Shown here: positions 1-9,525 of the stretch, piece by piece | Numbering within the stretch: the first letter of the stretch is position 1 | How the letters are laid out: each line of letters starts with the position of its first letter | Assembly (NCBI GenBank): GCA_017607445.1 | Contig: JAEVHH010000001.1 | Coordinates: 5,270,001 to 5,334,000 of the forward strand | Reading direction: 5' to 3' | DNA length: 64,000 nucleotides | Origin: Histoplasma ohiense | Lineage: Eukaryota; Ascomycota; Eurotiomycetes; Onygenales; Ajellomycetaceae | The notes under the pieces: generated by a model | What the model was told of the DNA's origin: nothing | Database searches by the model: none | The model's input: the letters and a program-made list of their open reading frames with translations, nothing else | Program-made: the position numbers and the translations under genes

Positions 1-1328
1 TGTAGGTTCCAGTTCTTCGGGATTAATGCGGGTGTGGGTGAGTTGGGGGAGGCGTTGTGAATGAGACGACGGCGTAATCGGCAGATGCTGCTTAACGGAT
101 GAATGGATGTTTGTGGGCGTGAGTAGGTGTGTGCATATGGGATTGGTATCAATATCACTTATCATATATCGATATCAATTTATGTGTTATGAAATCAACA
201 GTGGACTGTGCAAATATTTTATATATTAATCTTGTACTATATCTACTTGTTTATATATATCATGTGACTGCCATAGATCATTACCCTTTTATTGATTCGG
301 CAAATAGAGTTTTATTTATCTTTTATGCTTGTTGCATATCAGCTGAACTACATAGCTCCCAACTAGGCATTTTATCCTGAAGAATTTTTTTTTTTTTTTT
401 TTTAAAAAAAAAAAGTAAGTGCTCGGGATGGAAAGCTTCCAAATGGCTGATAATAAGTTGAGTCTATTTGACTCGCTGACTAATAAATGGTCCAGGTTTG
501 GCCAGCAACGCCTCCACTGGCGCCGCGGTATCCAAACATCTCAACCAACTACTGAAGGATAGAAACCGTTACACCGAGTCACGCGTTGTCCTAACCCCCT
601 TGGAACTCCTGGAAGGGTATCCTGTTTTGGTGTGGATTGTCCCATCATTCCACGTTCGGCGTTGATTCCACCTACGCCAACGGACAGGCAAACTATTTAT
701 CACAATTCCCGCTTGGCAACCGTCCAATCCTGAGAATAGATGGGAGACAGGGCTGCGTTGGGTCAGTTGGAAATTGCAGCTTGAGGCTTGCGACCTGGGG
801 CTTGAGTCTGCGTTCTGTGCGCATTCTTACATTCTTCTGACGTATCGATCTGAAGTCCTCTGAAAGGGCAGCAGTGCCTAGCTAGCAAATGGTCCGGATA
901 TCCGGGTGAGATTTGCACGCCTCCAACCATTCCCTGCCCTTGGATAACGGGAGCTCTTCATTTGCGCACGGAGTTATCGCCTATATCGATACCAATACTA
1001 TAACTCTCAGCCTTGAGCACTCTTCTCGATCGATCAATCAATCAACAGATGTCCTGTCGGCGCTGTTTGGTTATCGGTGATACCCCGCTGAGTTTGCACC
1101 CTGAGACGCCAGCCATTGATTCGTTTGCGGTCTTCGACCTCTTGAAATGTCCTCGAAGGTAGGCAGAATTCAACCGACGTGAAAGGAATAGAAGGAAAGC
1201 CTATTTTATTTGGTTTTCTTTATTTTATTTCATTTTTAATTGCGGGTGGCAAGGGAGATTCCGACAAGATCATATAAATTGGAAGGAACCAGAGCAGGAA
1301 GAAGATTAGGGGAGCAATAGGATAAGGA
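1..1328. other. Non-coding left edge and upstream region of the LysM gene
   Basis: No convincing gene is seen. The stretch has an AT-rich part (about 130-420) ending in a T-run followed by an A-run at 386-414. The remainder is of balanced composition and leads up to the start codon at 1329. The short open frames here lack homology-like motifs and good starts. Confidence 0.6.
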
Positions 1329-3341
1329 ATGACCAGCAACACTAACAAGTCCGATGTCTTCAATTCCTCAACCGCGAGCGCGAACTCCTCCTCCGGTGTC
1401 CGTCCGCGTAATCGACGCCTGATCTCCCTCGCCGACGACGATGATGATGACATCCTCGGAACAACGGCAAATGATCATGTCCTATCTTCGAATTTTCTGC
1501 TAACACCCTCCGCGCCTCGTTCTCGTGCCTGTACCCCATCTCCCACCCCAAGCAGACATCCCTCCCGTCCACCGACAGCCTCATCGACTACGCAGCGACT
1601 ATCGAACGGCGCGAGGCTGGAAAATGGATCGACGGATATTCGCCAAACTAAACCGGCGAGCCCGTTTGTAACGGATTTCTTGGAATCGTCGTGGGTTTCT
1701 TTACAAGGACTGGCCTCAAGTGTGCTGGGAAACGAGGATATTTTCGGAAAAGCGGATCGGTCAACATCAGTGCCAGGTGGGCACCAGCGGCGACGACGGA
1801 AATCTCCGGGTGCAAACTTCGTACGGGATCCTGGAAGTGGACATTCATCATGGGGACCGGCAAGCTTCCTGAGCAAGCAGTTGGGTTCCTCAGGTTCGAA
1901 TGCGAGAGAAGCCCGCCAGTCGACGATAGAGACGCTGAAAAGACAAGCCCTCCTCGAGGCCAATGGAGATGTGACTCCGGATAGTCAGGGGAATTACAAA
2001 CGAAGAGATTCTGGTGATGCTCCACGGGGATATTCAACTCCGCCGCCGGAACAGGACGATTCGGATGCTTTGGTGTATGTGCATCATGTACAGCCAAATG
2101 ACAGTATAACTGGTGTGTCAATCAAGTATGGCTGTCAGCCAGCAGTGATGAGGAAATCGAATGGCTTCTGGCCCAGCGACAGTATACAAGCGAGGAAGAC
2201 AGTACTTATTCCCGTTGAAGCTTGTACTTTAAAAGGCCGTCGATTGCCCGCGAAGGAGGATGATGTTAACCTTTTTGAGGATTTGAATACTAGTACAGAG
2301 GACCCATTTAGAGATATTACCTCACTAGCCACAGATTCCGAGGCGTCCTCCGCTTTTGGATACGAAGACTCAAGTTTACGAGACGAATACCCTGGATCAG
2401 CTGCTTCGTCAATTTCAAGCAAGACACAGAAACAAGAGCCGTTGTGGAAGCATGAATGTTGGGTGCAAATTGATGGATTCCCGGATGCTGTCGAAATCGG
2501 CCGCGTGACGCGGAAAACTTTAGGATTTTTCCCTCGAGCAAGGCGAAAATCGCTAGCCCCGCTATCAACGCCCTATTCCGACCTCGATGATATCCCGCAC
2601 CCCCTTTACCAAAAGCAAACTCAAAATACCAGGACGGCAAACGCCTCCTCTTCCTCTATCAATTCGTCCCCATTCGATTCTCACCTCTCACCATCATCCC
2701 ACGCCTTCGGCCGTTCTAAACCAAGCTTAAGATCCCTCTCCAACCCAAACATTCATCGATATCGCAGCAGCTTCACCCTCTTAGGCCACGGTGGCGTAGG
2801 AACCCTGGGTCCCAACGTAAAAGTCCCCGGTCCCGCCGAAGATAAGCTCAACCAATTCGTAAAAACACATCTACCTCAACTCGCGCTCTCTCCGCCGCAG
2901 TCATCTCTTCAAATCCCGCCATCATCAAACAGCTACGGCCGGCGTACATCTGTAGAATCTACATCCACCGTCGTCTCGAATACGTCGTCTACGGGTCTTG
3001 AGAACGTTGGCGGCGCCATTGAAGGCTGGATGCGCAAGATGGCCCGCAGTGCCAAGGCTGGTGTTACGGAGTTTCAGCAGCAGGATGGTCGTTTGGGCAT
3101 CGGCGGTATGGGCGACCTGATCGAGTTGGCCGATACGCCGGATGGGAAAGGAACCTCTAGTCATATTGAACCTGGTGTCGATACAACTTCGTCGACCAGG
3201 GACGGGACAGGAAGTGACATTAATTTTAGTCCTCTTATATCGTCTAGGTCCGGGTCCGAATCTGAATCTACTATCGGGCTCTTCACATCTAGAGATGGTA
3301 GTAACGGCAGTGTAAGAGGTAGGAGGAAGAAAGGTGACTGA
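1329..3341 (+). CDS. LysM-domain protein, probably intracellular
   Basis: A single-exon frame of 670 codons starting with ATG at 1329. A LysM-like module lies at about residues 248-297: it begins YVHHVQPNDSITGVSIKYG, continues with the usual small hydrophobic positions and an N-G-F-W-P-S-D-S turn, and ends near LIPVEAC. LysM modules bind N-acetylglucosamine polymers, but no signal peptide or membrane helix is visible. The protein therefore resembles the cytosolic LysM-domain proteins of fungi and animals rather than secreted chitin-binding effectors. The rest is Ser/Pro/Arg-rich, low in complexity and probably disordered, with an acidic DDDDD run near residue 37. No intron is needed. The domain call is fairly secure; the ligand and role are unknown. 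Confidence 0.8.
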   Translation: MTSNTNKSDVFNSSTASANSSSGVRPRNRRLISLADDDDDDILGTTANDHVLSSNFLLTPSAPRSRACTPSPTPSRHPSRPPTASSTTQRLSNGARLENGSTDIRQTKPASPFVTDFLESSWVSLQGLASSVLGNEDIFGKADRSTSVPGGHQRRRRKSPGANFVRDPGSGHSSWGPASFLSKQLGSSGSNAREARQSTIETLKRQALLEANGDVTPDSQGNYKRRDSGDAPRGYSTPPPEQDDSDALVYVHHVQPNDSITGVSIKYGCQPAVMRKSNGFWPSDSIQARKTVLIPVEACTLKGRRLPAKEDDVNLFEDLNTSTEDPFRDITSLATDSEASSAFGYEDSSLRDEYPGSAASSISSKTQKQEPLWKHECWVQIDGFPDAVEIGRVTRKTLGFFPRARRKSLAPLSTPYSDLDDIPHPLYQKQTQNTRTANASSSSINSSPFDSHLSPSSHAFGRSKPSLRSLSNPNIHRYRSSFTLLGHGGVGTLGPNVKVPGPAEDKLNQFVKTHLPQLALSPPQSSLQIPPSSNSYGRRTSVESTSTVVSNTSSTGLENVGGAIEGWMRKMARSAKAGVTEFQQQDGRLGIGGMGDLIELADTPDGKGTSSHIEPGVDTTSSTRDGTGSDINFSPLISSRSGSESESTIGLFTSRDGSNGSVRGRRKKGD

Positions 3342-4510
3342 TGCGCAAACGGGGCGCGGAGTGTGTATTGATTTCATATGACGGCGGTGTGTGGGGGTTG
3401 TGTAAAGTTTACCTGTTTTTTTATTCATCCCTGCTTGTTCTCCTCATGGTCATACATTTCGTTTTTCAAGCATTTTTTGCAAGGTTAGGCAAACTGATCG
3501 CCCTATGTTCTAAGAAAAATATTCCCCATGTATTCTTCCCCTTCCAAGTCCTTGCTATTCCTCTTCCAAGAATCTTTTAGCGGTCCTTGTCTTTTGAATG
3601 CATGATACAGAATGTCCCACCTTTTTATCCGTCATCCTCCTCAATTTATTTTGTTTAGTTATGGTTCAACATATTTGTAATCTTCCCCTTCGCTTCCCTT
3701 TCCGTGCTTATGCTCATTCATACTCCTTTCTGTTATTCTGCTGCGAACACCATTTTGTCCTATCAACTCTATTTGTTTTTGTTTGCCATTCATCATGTCC
3801 GCCCTTGTTTCGTTTCCCACTTTTTCCCAGTTTATATCTTACTTTTTGTTCATACCCTTATCTACAGTGTTTGAAACCATTGTCACTGTATATCGCTTGC
3901 TCATATGTACAGGACATGTACACGATCTATGTCCGTACGTACTTAATAAAGTTAGTATCACCGTTTACTAAACGATGATGTATTACACGCAATTGCATTT
4001 ATCTTTTTTTTTTTTTGGTGCATTCTTGTTATTCCGAGAAAGGCGTGGCATATACTCTTTGGCAACAACAGGTTCAATTCACTCAGGAATCGCCGAATGC
4101 CCTGAGATGAAATGCAATTGGCATTTCTGCGCGACTCTTCTAGTTTTGACCTTTTACAATTTACCCTTTGACTGGCATTGGCTGGGATCCTGAGTCTTGG
4201 TTGAATTCGGGTTGTTGAATAACCTCTAGAACTTGATAAGCTCTCTTCAAGGACCAAAATATCACACCGATGATGCACCTCGCCATTGCCAATTAAATAT
4301 TCACCTCTGCAAATATGGAAAAGAAAAGAAAAGGCAGACTCATGGACAATATCCATATCCAGGAAATTATAAATTACATATCATACCCAGAGCGACTGGC
4401 CGAGAAGACCATTATCTCAGGGAGCCATCCGTGGAGTCGCAGGTGGGATCAAAAATCGACGTATTCTCCTTTCTATCCAAATCACATTCCGCCACTTGAG
4501 TCTTCAAGGC
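3342..4510. other. Spacer between the convergent LysM and SMI1/KNR4 genes
   Basis: About 1.2 kb with no gene recognised. It is T/C-rich on the + strand after 3400, as expected for a 3-prime untranslated region, with a short T-run at about 4003-4016. The open frames across it have no recognisable domain. Confidence 0.55.
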
Positions 4511-5057
4511 CTACAAATCCTTCCCTGAAGCCCAATGAAGCGCCCACCCAGCGAACCCCGGCTGGACCTTCATGGATTCGAACAGCTCACCAAAAGGTAC
4601 AGCCCCTTCTCCAGTCAGGAGCCAGATCCGCCCACGCTGCTGACCAGTAACGATAAGGTACCAATCCATGCCGCACCCCTCAGTCCCCAGATCCAGACAA
4701 CCGCGGCCAAAAATATCTGCCTCGCCATCCTGACCAATAGCGGATGACGGGAAACCCTCTGGAAGCTCTGGAGAGTCATCCCATAGCCCATTTTTTGTTA
4801 GGGGAAATGGTAACGCGAGGCGGGCCATGTCCGGGTCATCCCTATCGCAACAATTACTGAGTGTGTTGAGGCCGTATTCTGGAGGGCCGTCACGGCATCC
4901 GCTGGCCAACTCGGCTACGAAGGTCCGATATGGCTCCGGAAGAATTACGCCGTATCTGGACTCGAAGGCATGGACTGCAGGCCATCCCAGGGGTGGATCT
5001 ACACATCTGGAAGCAAACGCGGAGCGCAATGCTTCAACGTCGGCTTTTATGGCTTCC
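4511..5057 (-). CDS. SMI1/KNR4 (SUKH) domain protein, 5-prime end unresolved
   Basis: The 170-odd residues read like a SMI1/KNR4 (SUKH) domain: a GWPAVHAFESRYGVILPEPYR core, then FVAELASG, DPDMARLALPFPLTKN, a D-L-G-T-E-G-C-G segment and a C-terminal GRIWLLTGEGAVPF strand. Fungal relatives include Knr4/Smi1, a cell-wall synthesis regulator; bacterial ones are immunity proteins. The frame stays open upstream to about 5080 but contains no ATG. A pyrimidine-rich stretch ending AACAAG just before 5057 is a plausible splice acceptor, so a short upstream exon on the minus strand is likely. I could not place that exon with confidence. A gene that has lost its start is the alternative. Confidence 0.65.
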
Positions 5058-5657
5058 TTGTTAGGGGAGAAGGTGGAATTAGAATGGAATTAGAGGGACC
5101 CGCTTCTATTGGATCTGCGTAAGGCATTGCAGCTGTAAAGTGAGAGAGCTTAATAACTTCAATAGCAAAGTAAGTTGGGTTACGGCGTTCGAGATAAAAT
5201 GAGCATAAGAATACTCGTCGGTGGAACTATCAGGGTGGAGAGATGTTGGGTTCATGATTTGAACCGGGCTTCGCAGAAAATGGGCAGCTCTAGGCACCAA
5301 GGCGAATAGCTCGTATTTTGAGGGTCAGTTTTGTGAGAGCTTGCTTTCCCTTGGAGCATACAAGCTATTAGGAGATTTTAGCGTGGGCTTCTCCAGAGCC
5401 AAGTTCCCAGCAAAAATTTATGCGGTCCCTTTTTGAGGCCTTGATTACTGGAGAACACATTGTACAGAGCATAATAAAGTTTTTTTTTCTTTTTTCTTTC
5501 TTCTTTTTTCTTAATCGCCATATCTGAAAATATGATCCCGCTCTGATGCCACTCATCGAACAACGAGAAAGGCCTAGTGTAGAAAATCACCCTTTTCATT
5601 GTGATACAGAGGCAATACCTCGTGGACAAATCAATAACATATAACATTGTTCAAATC

Positions 5658-5706
<49 letters not shown>

Positions 5707-5753
5707 AACAGAAATAAAACCCTTCCGGCGCAGTTCTAACATTGATCGTACGC
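5058..5753. other. Spacer with poly-A tract between the SMI1/KNR4 and GFA genes
   Basis: Probably holds the missing first exon or promoter of the SMI1/KNR4 gene and the 3-prime region of the GFA gene. No other gene seen. It contains an A-run of about 47 bases at 5659-5705. Confidence 0.5.
5659..5705. repeat. Poly-A run of about 47 bases
   Basis: An uninterrupted A homopolymer on the + strand, about 50 bases beyond the stop codon of the minus-strand GFA gene. Its length may be imprecise because homopolymers are prone to sequencing error. Confidence 0.85.
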
Positions 5754-6400
5754 TCATTGTTTCCTTGATGCACTCTGCCGCCTATCCTCTTCCACTAGCA
5801 TAAACGCCTTTCTCCGCGCAAGGCTCTCCTCTGGCCATTCCTGCTCGAGGCCATAAAATGTTTCAAATACCGGTACACTATCCGGAACGGTAAGCCAGGG
5901 AACTTTGGTGTTGGTATAGATATGGACGTCCGGCGAGACCAAAAAGGCCTGGTCGAGCGTGCCTGCGCGGACAAATTGTACAATTGGGCCGAGGCCTCCG
6001 TAGGTGCTCCAGACGGCGACATGGCATTTTTTGCATCTGGAGATCTTCTGGCCGGCACCGCTCTGGGATGGAGTGTTGACAACTTCAAGTTCGGGATCGT
6101 TCTTTTCCTCTTGTAGGAGGGTTACGCGGTCAGCTTCGATAAGGATGTTTATGACGAAGGCCGATCCAGTTTCTCGTTGGCACCCTAGTGATTTTTTGTT
6201 TAGTTTGGGGGGTTGATAAATAAATAGTAGTAGTGGTGATAAGGGGTTCTGTGTTAGGTTCTTGATTGTGATACTTTGGCTAAATACATACAGGTGCAGT
6301 GGCAGCAGTGGACAAATAGGGGCGCAGTTTGTATTTGATATCGTACTGCTTTGCAGGCGCATCCCCCTTCTAGGGGATATTGAGCTTCTTGAGAAATCAT
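5754..6400 (-). CDS. GFA-domain (glutathione-dependent formaldehyde-activating enzyme/CENP-V) zinc protein
   Basis: Two exons on the minus strand: 6292-6400 and 5754-6184, split by a 107-base intron (GTATGT donor, CTAG acceptor). Splicing gives 179 residues. The join creates the family motif C-H-C-T-W-C-Q-R-E-T-G-S-A-F at residues 33-46, which strongly supports the model. Expected zinc ligands are visible: C14 and C16 (GGCAC), C33/C35/C38, and a later C-K-K-C pair in ISRCKKCHVAVWS. The length is typical for the family. Members have been proposed to act in glutathione-dependent formaldehyde handling or as CENP-V-like proteins, but substrates of most fungal paralogs are unknown. The start ATG at 6400 is in good register; longer unspliced frames through the intron are artefacts. 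Confidence 0.88.
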
Positions 6401-6925
6401 GTTTTCTTACACTGGTTCTTTCAAGAGAATTGGAGGTATTGGAGCAACATGACCAAGTTAGCAAAGGCTGTGTCATGTCAGACGGGCACGGGATTTTCAT
6501 CAGTTTGACCCCGCAGTTTTATCTCAGCGAGCTCAGACCCTCTATTGGCTCGGTTGCAGCAGCATGACACTAAATTGCTTTAGTTACAAGTCATGTACTC
6601 GGAGCAATCCTCACCGGAGGGTCTGAGAAGGAACAGTTCATGCTCCTGTGGAGATTATTGAGATTTTCATAGATTCTTCAAATTTTTCAACTTTGATTTT
6701 CAATTACACAATAGTCATATATCTTTGAGATTTGCGAACCATCTTAGATTGTAGCTAAAGAGAAGAAGAATATAAATATATAATTTTTATATTAAAAAAA
6801 CCAATATTTGATATAGATGTATATACATATGTATTCATTAAGGTTAGTTACTCCGTAGAGGTTGGGGAAGTTTATAAATGATTACATAATTCCCCCAAAT
6901 TCCCCCACATTCTCCACAAGGAACT
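6401..6925. other. Promoter region of the GFA gene and AT-rich spacer before tRNA-Cys
   Basis: No protein gene is recognised. AT-rich, with runs such as TATATAATTTTTATA near 6776-6792. One copy of the recurring 9-mer TACTCCGTA is at 6849-6857. Confidence 0.5.
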
Positions 6926-6997
6926 GCTCCAATAGCTCAGCGGTTAGAGCGTGCGATTGCAGATCGCAATGTCCCTTGTTCGAATCAGGGTTGGAGC
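6926..6997 (+). tRNA. tRNA-Cys (anticodon GCA)
   Basis: A complete cloverleaf of 72 bases without intron. The acceptor stem GCTCCAA pairs with TTGGAGC, the D arm is GCTC/GAGC, and the anticodon stem TGCGA/TCGCA encloses the loop TTGCAGA with anticodon GCA. The T arm CCTTG/CAGGG encloses TTCGAAT. The next base is T, matching the U73 discriminator of tRNA-Cys. A T5 Pol III terminator follows at 7008. Confidence 0.95.
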
Positions 6998-7007
6998 TGA
7001 ACCTGAA

Positions 7008-7012
7008 TTTTT
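7008..7012 (+). terminator. Pol III terminator of tRNA-Cys
   Basis: A run of five T residues 11 bases after the end of the tRNA, the usual RNA polymerase III stop signal. Confidence 0.7.
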
Positions 7013-7213
7013 CTTTTCTTATTTGGTTGTACTCATTTTTATTTCTTTCATCTTTATTCTTTTGCATGTTCGACCATTCATTTTCTTTCTTTTTTCTTTC
7101 TGTCCGTCCTTTTTTCTCCCGTTCCTCGCTGTGCTTCTCGTCGGTGTGTCGTTGCATCCATTTCCTGAACCATGTACTGTACCAGCCCTCCAAAAGCCCA
7201 AACATCAAAACCT

Positions 7214-8669
7214 TCATATTCTGATCACATCACAAACCTTTCTCTGTCGATTTACAATTAGACGTAGCTGCTTGCCCTCCCATGAGCTGTCATCAGTAGT
7301 CGAACCAGGCCGTTGCGCGGGTTCTTGCTTGGCTGCAAAAACGCCTTTGCGAAGATTTGGGACGAAAAGTTCGTAAGAGGGATAGTCTGTATATTCAACA
7401 AAAGATAGAATAACAGTAGATATGCATGTCAGATCTCCATTTCGTATAGCTTTATGTGTGGACTAGTGAATAAATGAAAATAGAAAGTCGTCATTCGTTT
7501 GGAAACGTACAGCCATCCACGAATTTATTGACCTGTTCGGCTGTCATACCAGCGCCCTTGGTGGAGAGTAGGGTGCGCTCTTGCTCCTGGCGCCAATCGT
7601 AGACTAAATGGGTGTCCTCTGCATCACTGCTCGGAGGCTTGGGTTATTATCAGAAGGACGGAGAACTGCGACGGATCCATGTGGATATTATACATACAGA
7701 TGTATGAACGCATCTAGACGACTATCCGTTTTCAGGGTTTCAACTGATTTAGTATAAGAAATAAATGAGGACCCGTGAGAGCGAGTTGGGGGAAATAACT
7801 ATCACTCACTCGGTAAATGCATCATACGCCCTCAGAGCGTCGTTAATCATTTTCACATCTTCGAACTTCACATATCCTAACCTTCCCTTGTACCCCACCG
7901 GGTCCCTCACACACAATTGAACTGCATCTTCCCAAACCCTGCGTAATTCCGCTTCCGGTAGAGCTCGAAACCCCACACACCAGCCTTCGAAAATCACCAC
8001 CTTCACCCGTTCTTGGCCGGCCGACGCGTCATTGACAACCTCCCATTCGATTTCGGGCAGACGGTCACCTTGGCCACTATATGCTGATTTATCATATGCA
8101 GGTATCTTGGTGGGTAGGCCCTGGCGGAGGTTATCGAAGATCTGGCAGCCAAGCGGAATGTCGTGGGTGGAAGGTTGTCCGCGGTGTTGGAGAAGTGGGT
8201 TTGAGGGGTGCAACGCCGCCAGGCGTTGTTGGTCAGTATGGCTAAGATAGATATCGTCCAGGGAGAAGGCTATCGTAGGGAGATTGCAAGGCGGAGAGGA
8301 CAGAGTTGAGCGGAGGATGGAGACCTATATACATGCAAAGGATTTTTCGCGAGTGTCAGTGACCACGCAGTTGCTGCGATGTTAGGGAAACATCGACGCT
8401 GGTTTGTGTAGGCAATTTACGCGCACACCCCCTCCCCTCCTCTGAAACATCTTCTTGTAGTAGCCTATCCATGCAATTAAATCAAGAAATTACCATAGCA
8501 ACTACTAGTACCTTACCAGCACTGTCTTCCCCGCACCCTGGACACCATTGAGTCCGACAAAAAAAGGCGGAGGACACGAGTCTGCTGCATATTTCTGCTC
8601 GTGTATACCTAATTGCTCCAGGAGAAAATGAATGCAGAGCTGAGACTTGTCGTCAAGTATATCAACCAT
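7214..8669 (-). CDS. TDA10: P-loop kinase of the Tda10/D-glycerate 3-kinase family
   Basis: Five exons on the minus strand (8517-8669, 7810-8324, 7698-7721, 7511-7626, 7214-7386) give 326 residues with all phases matching. Walker A is GVQGAGKT at residues 42-49. Further support is FSLDDIYLSH (Walker B-like D-D), VVIFEGWCVGF, the spliced DAFTDRLDAFIHLDAEDTH join, VYDWRQEQE, GMTAEQVNKFVDGYYPSYEL and the C-terminal FVPNLRKG. This order matches yeast Tda10 (YGR205W), an ATP-dependent kinase related to plant glycerate kinase; the fungal substrate is not settled. The third exon is only 24 bases. The ATG at 8669 is the first in frame after the upstream TTG. The gene is divergent from FOX2. Confidence 0.9.
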
Positions 8670-9525
8670 TGTTGCGCCCGTTTCTGATGCATACGAAGGT
8701 ATTGATTCCAAAGCTTTGGTCAATAAAATCCGGGGAGATTTAGAGTTTTCAGTTCATATGTTAGTATAAACCTTAATTGAACCTAGACCCCGCTAGCACG
8801 TGAGAGTGGCTGTGACATCATCATCGGTGTAAATCAGATGGCTAGGTACGGATGCAATGATTGATTAACATGTATCGTGCATGTGCAAGCATTTCGGTGG
8901 GGTTCGAAATTGCACATCGACGGATGTGTACTTGCTAGTACTCCGGTACTGCTCCACGCATTGGATTGCTTTGTAATTTCAGGCCCGTTTGCGAGACACA
9001 GTTCGTTAGTTGGGCTTGATGTTAGACTTTGAAAATTGTCATTATTCACATGCAGAAGACATCGAAGGGAACGAGCTTGGCACATGACAAGGAGTTACAG
9101 CCAATGAGAAACTAAGAATTGGAATGCGATGCATTATTAGTCATCTTGACAGTCTCAAATATTTTACACATACGGTATAATACAACAACCCCATGTGAAT
9201 TCAACTGAATTGCAATGTACGATACACCATTGATACGGTCACTCTTTGATACCGGACCAATTGTTGTTGCGTTCCGGGTAAGAAGCTTACCCGATCTCAC
9301 CCCGGCCGAGGTTCATCAGAGCATATTTCATCTTCAGCTTCCGTATCCTCCACTTCTCCTCCTCTTTTCTCGCCTCTTCTTATTCTCATCAACGCCCTGG
9401 TTAATGGCCATTTTATTTCTTTTCAGCCTCTCCATCTAACCCCATTTCCTTTGCAGGTTTCTCGACTTACCACCCACTCCCACTTCCTCTCCATACTTAG
9501 GCTGGGGCCCTCTTTATATATCACT
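8670..9525. other. Divergent promoter region between TDA10 and FOX2
   Basis: About 0.85 kb, no gene recognised. It contains a CCGAGG hexamer at 9306-9311 and a pyrimidine-rich stretch (about 9330-9510) just before the FOX2 start, common in fungal promoters near transcription starts. Confidence 0.6.
9306..9311 (+). promoter_or_regulatory. Possible FarA/FarB fatty-acid response element
   Basis: CCGAGG (CCTCGG on the other strand) lies 215 bases upstream of the FOX2 ATG. In Aspergillus nidulans and relatives this hexamer is bound by the Zn2Cys6 activators FarA/FarB, which induce beta-oxidation and peroxisomal genes. Location before a beta-oxidation gene supports it, but a single six-base match can arise by chance. 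Confidence 0.45.

Noticed and set aside
7491..7510. Simple read-through end of TDA10 at 7491
   Set aside because: Reading through gives a truncated C-terminus; splicing at 7510/7387 restores the conserved PSYEL and FVPNLRKG residues.
7690..7743. Alternative third exon of TDA10 starting at 7743
   Set aside because: Phase does not match the upstream donor; only the acceptor at 7722 keeps the frame.
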